From the NCBI GenBank assembly GCA_937998875.1, contig CALLBO010000054.1:1-55534 (forward strand): DNA of 55,534 nt, in the 5' to 3' direction. Source of the stretch: an uncultured Granulosicoccaceae bacterium. GTDB taxonomy: Bacteria; Pseudomonadota; Gammaproteobacteria; Granulosicoccales; Granulosicoccaceae. The notes under the pieces were generated by a model that made no database searches, was not told the origin of the DNA, and was given only the letters and a program-made list of their open reading frames with translations. Below, piece by piece: positions 17,462-25,444 of the stretch (positions are counted from its first letter, which is position 1; each line of letters opens with the position of its first letter). A program made the translations under genes and the position numbers.

Positions 17462-18535
17462 ATGATTAAGATACTAATTAGAATAGTTATATTGTTTGTG
17501 GTGCTCGCGTTATTCGGAGCTGGGTTATATTTCCTGGTAAAGCGCAACGAGCAGCCGACAGAAGTCTATGAAACCAGGAAAGTAGAAACTACTTCCATCG
17601 TTAAAAGGGCGGTTGCTACAGGTTCTATAGAGCCGCGTAAAGAAGTCACTATAAAGTCACGCGTGTCCGGGGTTGTCGAAACGCTGTTTCTGGAGCCGGG
17701 TGGTTATGTAGAGAAAGATGCACTGATTGCGAAAATAAAAATCGTACCAGATGCAGTTACGCTGAATGCCGCGCGGGCCCGAGTAGAGACCGCTCGTATC
17801 AGTGCGGCCAACGCGCGTCGTGAACGGGACAGCCGAAAAAACCTGCTAAATGAAAAGCTGATCTCAAAAGATGAATATGCAAAATATCAGTACGATTACG
17901 AGATTCAACGTGAGGAAGAGCAGAGCGCCAGGAGTAATCTCAAGCTTGTTCGGGAAGGCGGTAGTGGGGAGGCAGGTACGGTATCAAGTGAAATTCGTTC
18001 GACTGTCAGCGGAACTGTTTTGGAGATACCGGTAAAAGAAGGTGAGACGGTTACCGAGACGAACAACTTTAATGAAGGCACCACAATCGCATCGGTCGCG
18101 GATATGACAGACATGATCTTCACCGGAACGGTGGATGAGTCTGAAGTGGGACGGATAAGTGAGGGCATGGCGCTGGAGATAAGTATTGGTGCAATCGATG
18201 GTGATACCTTTGACGGGGTGCTTGAATTCATCTCTCCCAAAGGTGTGCGAAACGAAGGAACAGTCCAGTTTCAAATCCGTGCAGCAATCAGGCAAAATTC
18301 ACAGCAACAGGTCAGGGCCGGGTACAGTGCCAACGCAGATATTGTGCTTGATCGTCGTGATGATGTACTCGTCCTCGATGAAGGTGTGTTGATATTTGAA
18401 GATGACAAAACCTTTGTTCTGGTTGAGAATGCTGAGGGTTTTGAGCGCCGTGAGATCACCACCGGCCTGTCTGACGGGCTGAAAATAGAGATTGTTAGTG
18501 GCCTTGCTGATGGAGCTGTAGTGCGAGTTCCATAA
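17462..18535 (+). CDS. MacA/HlyD-type periplasmic adaptor
   Basis: Membrane-fusion (adaptor) subunit, 357 aa. One N-terminal anchor helix (about 7-27, IVILFVVLALFGAGLYFLV) leads into the barrel-sandwich/lipoyl domain (about 55-95, SRVSGVVETLFLEPGGYVEK), a short helical hairpin (about 100-160, with NARRERDSRKNLLNEKLISK) and beta-barrel domains. It lies two bases after the second permease gene. In the MacAB scheme it links the inner-membrane permease to an outer-membrane channel such as TolC; no such channel gene is in the window, so a shared one is likely used. Confidence 0.92.
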   Translation: MIKILIRIVILFVVLALFGAGLYFLVKRNEQPTEVYETRKVETTSIVKRAVATGSIEPRKEVTIKSRVSGVVETLFLEPGGYVEKDALIAKIKIVPDAVTLNAARARVETARISAANARRERDSRKNLLNEKLISKDEYAKYQYDYEIQREEEQSARSNLKLVREGGSGEAGTVSSEIRSTVSGTVLEIPVKEGETVTETNNFNEGTTIASVADMTDMIFTGTVDESEVGRISEGMALEISIGAIDGDTFDGVLEFISPKGVRNEGTVQFQIRAAIRQNSQQQVRAGYSANADIVLDRRDDVLVLDEGVLIFEDDKTFVLVENAEGFERREITTGLSDGLKIEIVSGLADGAVVRVP

Positions 18536-18649
18536 TCTCAATCCGTTGTCAATTTCGGTAGCAAAGGTGCGCGATGTAAGAAGTGACTTGATTTTCGACT
18601 GCGTTATTGGCGATAGTAGATGCCCGTTCGAGAAAATCAAAGGACTCCC

Positions 18650-19924
18650 ATGAAACTTGAGTCGCTGGCACTGCACCATGGATACACAGCAGAATCCACC
18701 ACCCATGCTGCTGCGGTTCCCATCTACCAGACCACCTCTTATACTTTCGACGATACTCAGCATGGCGCTGATCTGTTCGACTTGAAGGTGCCGGGTAATA
18801 TCTATACCCGAATCATGAATCCCACCACTGATGTGCTGGAGCAGCGCATTGCTGCGATGGAAGGCGGCATTGCAGCACTTGCTGTATCTTCGGGTATGGC
18901 GGCAATTACCTATGCCATTCAATGTATCTGCAATGTCGGTTCAAATATTGTCAGTACCAGTCAGTTGTACGGTGGCACCTATAATCTATTTGCGCACACT
19001 TTCCCGCAGCAGGGCATAGATGTACGTCTGGTCGCTGCAGATGATTTTGATGCTTTTGAAAAAGCGATTGATGAAAACACCCGTGCGATTTTCTGCGAGT
19101 CCATTGGTAACCCTGCCGGTAACGTTGTAGACATCGAGCGGCTTGCAGCAATTGGAAAAAGCCATGGCATTCCATTGATAGTAGACAATACCGTTGCTAC
19201 TCCCTATTTATGTAAACCCATAGAGATGGGCGCATCTATCGTGATTCATTCACTGACAAAGTACATTGGCGGCCACGGTACTTCAATTGGCGGGGTAATT
19301 ATCGATTCCGGTGCGTTTGACTGGGCAGCAAACAGTCAGCGCTTCCCGATGCTGAATGAGCCGGATCCTTCTTATCATGGTGTGGTCTATACCGAAGCGC
19401 TCGGACCCGCCGCCTATATTGGCCGTTGTAGAGTAGTGCCGTTGCGCAATACCGGTGCTGCCATTTCCCCGCACAATGCCTTCTTGATTCTACAAGGGCT
19501 TGAGACACTGGGCTTGAGAATGGAGCGCCATTGCGAAAACGCAGAAAAGCTTGCGGCTTTTCTAAGTGAACATAACAAGGTGGAGTGGGTTAACTACGCT
19601 GCGTTGCCCGACAGTTCATACCATGCAGTTTGTCAAAAAATTTCCGGTGGAAAAGCATCCGGTATTCTAAGCTTTGGTATCAAAGGTGGCAGGAAAGGTG
19701 GTACGCAGTTTATTGATGCGTTGGAAATGATTCTGCGACTGGTGAATATTGGTGATGCGAAGTCACTGGCCTGCCATCCTGCAACGACAACTCACCGACA
19801 GTTGAATGATGAGGAACTCGCCAGCGCAGGTGTCAGTGCTGATCTGGTCAGGATATCTGTGGGTATTGAAAACATCGATGACATCATTGCTGATGTTAGC
19901 CAAGCGCTTGATAAGGTTGCCTGA
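18650..19924 (+). CDS. metY: O-acetylhomoserine sulfhydrylase-like enzyme (MetY)
   Basis: PLP-dependent Cys/Met metabolism enzyme, 424 aa, most like O-acetyl-L-homoserine aminocarboxypropyltransferase, which makes homocysteine from O-acetylhomoserine and sulfide. The start is MKLESLALHHGYTAESTTHA with AAAGGA before ATG 18650; the frame extends to 18620 without a better site. Typical motifs are YTRIMNPTTDVLEQRIAAME, the SSGMAAI phosphate-binding region and the PLP lysine K204 in IHSLTKYIGGHG, then CHPATTTHRQL near the C-terminus. O-succinylhomoserine specificity cannot be excluded. No SAM riboswitch is recognisable in the 114 bp upstream. It ends at a bidirectional terminator shared with the next, convergent gene. 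Confidence 0.9.
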   Translation: MKLESLALHHGYTAESTTHAAAVPIYQTTSYTFDDTQHGADLFDLKVPGNIYTRIMNPTTDVLEQRIAAMEGGIAALAVSSGMAAITYAIQCICNVGSNIVSTSQLYGGTYNLFAHTFPQQGIDVRLVAADDFDAFEKAIDENTRAIFCESIGNPAGNVVDIERLAAIGKSHGIPLIVDNTVATPYLCKPIEMGASIVIHSLTKYIGGHGTSIGGVIIDSGAFDWAANSQRFPMLNEPDPSYHGVVYTEALGPAAYIGRCRVVPLRNTGAAISPHNAFLILQGLETLGLRMERHCENAEKLAAFLSEHNKVEWVNYAALPDSSYHAVCQKISGGKASGILSFGIKGGRKGGTQFIDALEMILRLVNIGDAKSLACHPATTTHRQLNDEELASAGVSADLVRISVGIENIDDIIADVSQALDKVA

Positions 19925-19967
19925 TAAGTTTTGCAGATAACCTGCGTTGCGAAACCCGTGTAAATTA

Positions 19968-20010
19968 CTGCCGGTTACCTGCACTTGTTTGTCAGGTAAG
20001 CGGCAGTTTT
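19968..20010. terminator. Bidirectional terminator between convergent genes
   Basis: A 14-base stem with one mismatch (19968-19981 with 19993-20006, loop of 11) is followed by TTTT on the plus strand and by TAATTT on the minus strand. It serves metY (ending 19924) and the aminotransferase gene (ending 20020 on the minus strand). Confidence 0.75.
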
Positions 20011-20019
20011 CATATGTGA

Positions 20020-21147
20020 TCAGAAAATATCATCAACAACTGTTTTAAGTGATGCAACAGTGCGATCTACATTCTTTAGTTTGTCTAAGCCGAACAGGCC
20101 AAGGCGGAAAGAGGAGAAGTCTTCGCCTTCGTCGCATTCCAGTGGCACACCGGCGGCGATCTGTAAGCCGCGCTCTGCGAAAACTTTACCGGTTTTGATT
20201 TCAGCTGAATCTGCGTAGCAAACCACAACACCCGGTGCTTCAAATCCTTCTGCGGCGATACTGACCAGCCCTTTGCTTTTTAAAAGTGCTCGGACATCAT
20301 CCCCCAGTTTTTGTTGATTGGTTTTGGCTTTGTCAAGGCCGAAGTCAAAAGTCTCTTTCATCACATCACGAAATACTCGCAGGCTTTCGGTAGGCATAGT
20401 GGCGTGATAGGCGTGAGCACCGTTTTCATAAGCTTCCATTATTTGCAGCCATTGTTTCAGGTTGCAGGCAAAGCTGTCACTTTCTGTAGTATCTATCGCT
20501 TCTCGTGCCCGTTTGCTAAGCATAACAAGTCCGGCACAGGGAGGGCCGCTCCAGCCTTTTTGTGGAGCGCTTATTAGTACATCGACGCCGGTTTTTTCCA
20601 TATCTACCCAGATCGTACCTGAGGCGATGCAGTCGAGCACCATTAAACCGCCGACGGAATGTACCGCATCTGCAAGTTGCTTTATGTAGTCATCCGGCAG
20701 AATTAAACCCGCGGAAGTTTCTACATGTGGAGTGAATACGACCTCAGTTTTGTTTTTTTTGATTGCCTCTACGGCGATATCAATATCAACTGGAGAAAAC
20801 TGAGCATTCTGATTGCTGGTATCGCGTTTCGCTTTGAGCACCGTGGTGTTTGATGGCAAGTCACCGCGCTCGAGAATTTGCGACCAGCGGTAACTGAACC
20901 AGCCGTTACGTGTTACCAGGCACTCCTTTTCTTTGGCAAACTGTCTCGCCACCGCTTCCATACCAAAAGTGCCGCTGCCGGGTACAATCACCACGGAGTG
21001 GGCGTTGTAGGTTTCTTTTAGCATGGAGGATAAATCGCGCATCACCGTTTGAAAGGACTGCGACATATGGTTCAGGGCGCGGTCGGTGTAAACCACCGAA
21101 TACTCGAGCAGACCATCCGGGTCTACGTTGTCTAGAAGGGCTGGCAT
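20020..21147 (-). CDS. Class V PLP-dependent aminotransferase
   Basis: Fold-type I, class V aminotransferase of the alanine/serine-glyoxylate transaminase group, 375 aa. The PLP lysine is K197 in LISAPQKGWSGPP; D172 in LDCIASG should contact the pyridine nitrogen; VPGSGTFGMEA (about 55-65) matches the phosphate-binding region. The N-terminus (MPALLDNVDPDGLLEYSVVY) starts just before the substrate loop and no signal is present. The amino donor and acceptor are unknown. It is divergent from the TmpA-like gene; PhnW of phosphonate metabolism is in the same class, but this protein lacks the PhnW-like N-terminus, so I do not assign it to phosphonates. Confidence 0.88.
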   Translation of the reverse strand: MPALLDNVDPDGLLEYSVVYTDRALNHMSQSFQTVMRDLSSMLKETYNAHSVVIVPGSGTFGMEAVARQFAKEKECLVTRNGWFSYRWSQILERGDLPSNTTVLKAKRDTSNQNAQFSPVDIDIAVEAIKKNKTEVVFTPHVETSAGLILPDDYIKQLADAVHSVGGLMVLDCIASGTIWVDMEKTGVDVLISAPQKGWSGPPCAGLVMLSKRAREAIDTTESDSFACNLKQWLQIMEAYENGAHAYHATMPTESLRVFRDVMKETFDFGLDKAKTNQQKLGDDVRALLKSKGLVSIAAEGFEAPGVVVCYADSAEIKTGKVFAERGLQIAAGVPLECDEGEDFSSFRLGLFGLDKLKNVDRTVASLKTVVDDIF

Positions 21148-21228
21148 GTTGGCTCCAAAAAGTGAATATTGAATGAGACCGAGTGTACCTGAAAAATCTG
21201 TAATTAGGATCGTGAATCGAAGCTATTT

Positions 21229-21251
21229 CGGGGGCAGACGTCGCGCCCCCG
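21229..21251. promoter_or_regulatory. GC-rich hairpin in divergent intergenic region
   Basis: CGGGGGC (21229-21235) and GCCCCCG (21245-21251) form a perfect 7-bp stem around a 9-base loop. It lies between the divergent aminotransferase and TmpA-like genes and has no T-tract on either side, so a regulatory or DNA-binding role is as likely as termination. Confidence 0.4.
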
Positions 21252-21338
21252 TTCGGCGCTGGACGCAGTTTGTGAACAAAAATACGCAGTTGCTGTGTAT
21301 TGTTAATGCAGCGCTATGAAACTATTCAGGTGAATCAG

Positions 21339-22508
21339 ATGTTCGAAGCGACTGTTGCCGCAGACGGCTCGCAATTAATAGTCACAGGCGAGGGGTCTGC
21401 GCGATTTCATATGAGATTTCATGCGATCTGGCTCAGAGACAATGCATGGGATGAATCGACCCGGTCTGCTGTTAACGGCCAGCGCCTGATTACGTTGGCG
21501 GATATTCCGCCGCATACCCGTATCAGTCACGTAAATGTCAACGGCTCCGAAATACATCTGACCTTTCAGCCGGAGAATAAAACCATCACTTACAGCGCCA
21601 GGTGGCTGATGGACAATGCCTATGACCAGCAGCATTGCCGGCACTCCGGTTGGATGCAACCGAATCTGGTTATATGGGATAGCGACCTTAGTGGCGAGCC
21701 GGATAGCAGTATTTCAGGTGCAGCTTTCAATGACATATGCAACGATGCTTCGGCATTAAAAGAATGGTTGCAGCAGATAGCGCGCTACGGATTTGCACAG
21801 CTACGTAGCGGACCGGTGAAAGATAAAGCGCTTTTTAAAGTTGTCGATCTGTTTGGCTACGTTCGGGAAACTAATTATGGCAGGCACTTTGAAGTTAGAA
21901 CCGAAGTGAATCCTGTCAATCTTGCCTACACCGGCTTGGGTTTGCAGGCCCATACCGATAATCCTTATCGTGATCCGGTCCCGACGTTACAGGTGTTGTA
22001 CTGTCTTGAGAGCTCAGCCGCCGGTGGTGAAAATATGGTAGTGGACGGGTTTGCAGTTGCGCATAAGTTGCGGCATGAAAACCCTGAGTGGTTTGATGTG
22101 CTCAGTCGATACTGTGTTCGCTTTGAATATTCAGGCAGCAATGGAGTGATGCTACATGCACGCAAGCCGATGATAGAGCTCGCACCCGATGGCGAACTTG
22201 TCGCGGTACGGTTTAACAATCGATCAGCCGCTGCAATTACAGATGTACCGTTCGAACAGATGGAGATTTTTTATGCTGCCTACAGACGGATGTCGGAACT
22301 CATTGAGGATGAATCAATGCAGGTGATGTTCAGGCTGAACCCGGGTGATTGCTTTGTGGTTGATAACACCCGTGTTCTGCATGCGCGCAAAGGTTATTCC
22401 GGCAGCGGTACGCGATGGCTGCAGGGATGTTATGCGGATAAGGATGCGCTGTATTCAAAGCTGTCATCGTTAGAAAAGTCAATTGCTGAAAAACCTGCCA
22501 ACGAATAA
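21339..22508 (+). CDS. tmpA: TmpA-like 2-trimethylaminoethylphosphonate dioxygenase (GBBH family)
   Basis: Fe(II)/2-oxoglutarate hydroxylase of the gamma-butyrobetaine dioxygenase family, 389 aa. A DUF971-like N-terminal domain (IWLRDNAW onward) precedes the TauD/TfdA fold. The iron triad is H205, D207 (LQAHTDNPYRD) and H348 (RVLHARKGY), with the 2-oxoglutarate arginine shortly after (GTRWLQG). ATG 21339 is chosen for the CAGGTGAA ribosome site; an ATG at 21306 is weaker. Three bases after its stop comes a PhnZ/TmpB-like gene; this pairing is diagnostic for TmpA, which hydroxylates 2-trimethylaminoethylphosphonate at C1. The Cys cluster binding zinc in human BBOX1 is absent. Gamma-butyrobetaine hydroxylase is the alternative. 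Confidence 0.8.
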   Translation: MFEATVAADGSQLIVTGEGSARFHMRFHAIWLRDNAWDESTRSAVNGQRLITLADIPPHTRISHVNVNGSEIHLTFQPENKTITYSARWLMDNAYDQQHCRHSGWMQPNLVIWDSDLSGEPDSSISGAAFNDICNDASALKEWLQQIARYGFAQLRSGPVKDKALFKVVDLFGYVRETNYGRHFEVRTEVNPVNLAYTGLGLQAHTDNPYRDPVPTLQVLYCLESSAAGGENMVVDGFAVAHKLRHENPEWFDVLSRYCVRFEYSGSNGVMLHARKPMIELAPDGELVAVRFNNRSAAAITDVPFEQMEIFYAAYRRMSELIEDESMQVMFRLNPGDCFVVDNTRVLHARKGYSGSGTRWLQGCYADKDALYSKLSSLEKSIAEKPANE

Positions 22509-22511
22509 CCA

Positions 22512-23144
22512 ATGATAGATAAACAAGTGGGGGCACATGTAGTGAATACGCAACATTTTTCAACGCTCAGTAAATCCAATGTCGTCGATTTTCTTGAAGA
22601 TATTTTTAGCAGACGTGGTGGAGAGGAATATCTGGGTGAGCCTGTGACCATGGCAGAGCATATGCTGCAGGGTGCTACGCTTGCCGAGCAGAACGGTGAG
22701 GATGACTTGATCATAGTAGCGGCGCTGCTACATGATATTGGTCACTTTACCAGTGAATTTGGCACCTTCACGATGGACGATACTCAAGACAAGTATCATG
22801 AAGATGCCGGTGCCAGGGTATTGGAAAACTTCTTTCCACCATTGGTGATTGACTGTGTGAAATACCATGTTGCTGCCAAGCGTTATCTTTGTGCGGTGCG
22901 CCCTGAGTACTTTAATGAGCTCTCAGATGCGTCCGTGCTTTCACTCAATCTGCAGGGCGGACCAATGGATGCAGCAGAAGTCCGGGCGTTTGAGGAAAAG
23001 CCGAATCTCAATCAGATTATCGCAGTTCGCCTGCTGGACGATGCCGGAAAGTCTGCCGATATGAAAACCCCTTCATTCAGTTACTTTGCACCCATGGTAC
23101 AGCGAGTTGTCGATAAGTATTCCAGCCGGGCGGTGAGCGGGTAG
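22512..23144 (+). CDS. tmpB: TmpB/PhnZ-like HD-domain mixed-valent diiron oxygenase
   Basis: HD-fold oxygenase that should cleave the C-P bond of the 1-hydroxyphosphonate made by TmpA, giving glycine betaine and phosphate. It is 210 aa. Residues line up with PhnZ as I remember it: the Y-x-x-E gate (Y40, E43), iron ligands H50, H74-D75, H96, H119 and D176, the substrate-binding K123 (H+4) and R173 (D-3). The spacings Y-E-H-HD-H are identical to PhnZ and later ones differ by at most one. General annotation would call it an HD phosphohydrolase. ATG 22512 has a poor ribosome site; GTG 22542 behind GGGGG is an alternative. The three-base gap to tmpA implies one operon. Confidence 0.85.
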   Translation: MIDKQVGAHVVNTQHFSTLSKSNVVDFLEDIFSRRGGEEYLGEPVTMAEHMLQGATLAEQNGEDDLIIVAALLHDIGHFTSEFGTFTMDDTQDKYHEDAGARVLENFFPPLVIDCVKYHVAAKRYLCAVRPEYFNELSDASVLSLNLQGGPMDAAEVRAFEEKPNLNQIIAVRLLDDAGKSADMKTPSFSYFAPMVQRVVDKYSSRAVSG

Positions 23145-23690
23145 TTGAATAATTCAAAATGCAGATCTGAACCTGCCACGCCTTATCTTACTAAAGAGGT
23201 TAGATTCCAAGGCTCTGTAAGCCTAATCCAGCATTCTTGATAGGCGCATGTAATTAACTTCAGGGCAAATCAGTTCTGACTTAAGAACACCGATTGTCAG
23301 CTCCAAGCATCTGGCTTAACCACCAAACGATGCGAAGCGAGTTGCCCGAGCGTTTGATTTGTTTTTTGAAAACATCCGGAGTCGGGTCTAAGCGCCAAGG
23401 ATGGCGCGTGAGCGCTAGCGGCACAGGGGTGTTGCCCATAGAAGGCAATAATGGGCGCGGCCCGACGGAGGATGATTTCAAAAAATGGCGCAGCCACCCG
23501 CAGGGCAAAGCAGTGCGATTACAGCGTTTTGGTTACTTTTGCGCTGTATCAAAAGTGACTCGTAGAGCCAGGGACTGGCTTCGAAAAAATCGACGGGATA
23601 GATTTTTCACAAGCGCGGGGTTTGCGCGCAGCCCGGAGGGTGAGTCCCATGGACGGGACGAGTAAAACCGCCATGGATGGCAAGTCGCTT
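23145..23690. repeat. Gene-poor stretch rich in short inverted repeats
   Basis: No convincing gene. It holds several small hairpins: GCGCCA/TGGCGC (23392-23407), a 10-bp stem with one G-T pair (23532-23541 with 23550-23559) and GTCCC/GGGAC near 23644-23660. A plus frame 23294-23665 (123 aa) and a minus frame overlap it, both basic and without recognisable motifs. The pattern resembles dispersed intergenic repeats common in gammaproteobacteria, but genome copies cannot be checked here. Confidence 0.45.
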
Positions 23691-23782
23691 ACGTTGAGCG
23701 CAGCGAATGAATAAACGTTGAGCGCAGCGAATGCTTAATCGTCAAGCCCAGCAAAAGACTACACGTTCAGCGCAGCATACAC
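23691..23782 (+). repeat. 24-bp tandem repeat, four units
   Basis: Units begin at 23691, 23715, 23739 and 23763. The first two share ACGTTGAGCGCAGCGAATG exactly; the third (TCGTCAAGCCCAGCAAAAGA) and fourth (ACGTTCAGCGCAGCATACAC) are diverged. The array ends just before the stop codon of the minus-strand thioredoxin-like gene. There are no spacers, so it is not CRISPR. Confidence 0.75.
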
Positions 23783-23787
23783 CCAAG

Positions 23788-24372
23788 TCAGGCGAGCTGA
23801 GCTTCAACGTACTCGATAAGAGACTCTGTCTTTACGTGAAAATGGTTGTACACCACGGTGCCCTCTGGAGAGATTAGTATCAGCCAGGGTGTACCACCAG
23901 TTCGATAAGCCTTCATTGTAACTGGGCGGTCATGTGTTTCCGGATCCCCTGGATCATGACCCATCGTAATCGGCAGGTCATAGCGCAATTGCAGTTTACG
24001 CACGTCTTCCAGTGTATTGGATCGGTGGCCTTCAAAAACGGTTTGAATCGCCGCAATGGCAACATCCGGATGCTCGGCAAATCTTTTCGAAAATGCCTGC
24101 AGTGTCGGGAAGCCGCTGCTGTGGCAGCCCGGACACCAGTTTTGAAAACATTTCAGAAAAACCCATTTGCCGCGTGACTCCGCTACCGAGAAGTCACCGG
24201 GTTCTCCGTTTGCGTCAATCCAGTAGTCGAGCTTGATCTCGGGTGCCATTTGACCCTCTATGCCCCGGGTCTGGCCGAGTACTTTGCCACTCATACCGCC
24301 CGACAACGCCATGGTGGCTGAGAGTGCGCTCGCCTTGCGCAGAAAATCACGGCGATTTTGATTGTTAGTCAT
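23788..24372 (-). CDS. TAT-exported thioredoxin-fold (TlpA/AhpC-TSA-like) protein
   Basis: Periplasmic thiol-disulfide protein, 194 aa. The signal has a clear twin-arginine motif, NRRDFLRKASALSATMAL, cleaved near residues 33-37. The active site is FQNWCPGCHSSGFPTLQAF with C80 and C83 (CPGC), in the TlpA/ResA style, and a cis-proline region (GTPWLILISPEGTVVYN) follows. It could reduce cytochrome c apoproteins or other periplasmic cysteines, or act as a peroxiredoxin-like enzyme. TAT export suggests folding or cofactor loading in the cytoplasm, unusual for simple TlpA proteins, which are normally Sec substrates or membrane-anchored. It appears to be a single gene. Confidence 0.88.
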   Translation of the reverse strand: MTNNQNRRDFLRKASALSATMALSGGMSGKVLGQTRGIEGQMAPEIKLDYWIDANGEPGDFSVAESRGKWVFLKCFQNWCPGCHSSGFPTLQAFSKRFAEHPDVAIAAIQTVFEGHRSNTLEDVRKLQLRYDLPITMGHDPGDPETHDRPVTMKAYRTGGTPWLILISPEGTVVYNHFHVKTESLIEYVEAQLA

Positions 24373-24532
24373 TAACTTTCACAGAAGCAAAATAAAGGGA
24401 GTGGGAAGCGCATATTGATGCTGATACCATAGAGAACGCCCGAGGCTGTCATTTTATTGCGAGCCTTGCTCAGCTATTTGAAAGCCGTTACTTCAAGTAG
24501 TTCCCTGACGCCGTTAGCTGCTGATTCCCAAA

Positions 24533-25444
24533 TTGAATAACCCGATCTCAAATGAGTCAGGCGGCTCACGTTTTGACAGTGTTCCCCCGCATGCGTTGGT
24601 CTTTCTGGCGATCATTGCAATCCAGCTTGGCGCAGGGGTATCCACTCGATTGTTTCCGGCAATTGGCGCTGATGGTGCTGTGGCACTGCGAATCATCTTT
24701 TCTGCTCTTTTGTTGTGGTTGTTCAGTGGTACGCGGCCGGGTGTTGGTTTGACGCGGTCCATTGTCAGGCATTGGCAGTTGTTGTTATTGTTTGGTTTGT
24801 GCATAGCAGCAATGAATTATTGTTTCTTCAAAGCCATTGAAAGAATTCCGCTAGGGGTTGCTGTCGCTATAGAGTTCAGTGGACCATTGACAGTGTCAGC
24901 GATTACATCGAAAAAATTCAGTCATCTTGGCTGGGTAGCGCTGGCGGCACTCGGCATCGTTTTACTAACCCCGCTATCAGGTGCTGAGATTGATCCAGTC
25001 GGCATTGTCTACGCCATGTTGTCAGGGGTTGGCTGGGGAATGTTTGCATTGTTGTCTAAACGAGTATCTGAACGTCTGCAAGGTAACACGGGATTGCTTA
25101 TCGGTATGACGGTAGCAGCAGTACTGATGGTGCCGGTTATCTCAACAGTGCCCGCAGATAAGTTGCTCGATCCGATGGTACTGTTTATCGGATTATGTGT
25201 TGGACTGTTGTCTACAGCTATTCCGTTTACGTTCGAGTTCGAGGCGTTAAAACGCCTGTCAACAGCGACCTACGGAATACTGGTAAGCACTGAGCCTGCC
25301 GTGGCGGCGATTGTGGGTGCTGTTTTGCTGAGCGAGCGAATCGGTGTGCGTGGTCTTTGCGCTGTTGCTTGTGTCGTGATTGCCGCAACTGGTGTGAGCG
25401 TTGCTGATATGCGTCATCAGCGGCTTGTAGATAAATCCGGCTAG
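24533..25444 (+). CDS. EamA-family exporter, RhtA-like
   Basis: Inner-membrane drug/metabolite transporter with two EamA repeats and ten predicted helices, 303 aa. The opening AIQLGAGVSTRLFPAIGADG resembles the corresponding part of E. coli RhtA, the threonine/homoserine exporter, so amino-acid export is a fair guess. The second repeat contains STAIPFTFEFEALKRLS and STEPAVAAIVGAVLLSERIG, typical EamA ends. The start is TTG at 24533, the only candidate after an in-frame stop at 24515-24517, and lacks a good ribosome site. The stop codon shares the bases CTAG (25441-25444) with the stop of the convergent gene, so the two genes have no space between them. Confidence 0.85.
   Translation: MNNPISNESGGSRFDSVPPHALVFLAIIAIQLGAGVSTRLFPAIGADGAVALRIIFSALLLWLFSGTRPGVGLTRSIVRHWQLLLLFGLCIAAMNYCFFKAIERIPLGVAVAIEFSGPLTVSAITSKKFSHLGWVALAALGIVLLTPLSGAEIDPVGIVYAMLSGVGWGMFALLSKRVSERLQGNTGLLIGMTVAAVLMVPVISTVPADKLLDPMVLFIGLCVGLLSTAIPFTFEFEALKRLSTATYGILVSTEPAVAAIVGAVLLSERIGVRGLCAVACVVIAATGVSVADMRHQRLVDKSG

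Noticed and set aside
18536..18649. SAM riboswitch upstream of metY
   Set aside because: The 114 bp show no recognisable SAM-I or SAM-II core or pairing.
18299..18922. Minus-strand frame of 207 codons across the adaptor and metY genes
   Set aside because: It spans two plus-strand genes and the metY ribosome site, with no motif of its own.
20020..21147. PhnW (2-aminoethylphosphonate transaminase) as part of the phosphonate locus
   Set aside because: The N-terminal and active-site surroundings do not look like PhnW; class V membership alone is too broad.
23294..23665. Possible 123-aa gene in the repeat-rich region
   Set aside because: Basic, low-information product with no family, overlapping hairpins and an equally open minus frame; kept only as part of the repeat region.
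23691..23782. CRISPR array
   Set aside because: The 24-bp units are directly adjacent with no spacers, and no cas genes are nearby.
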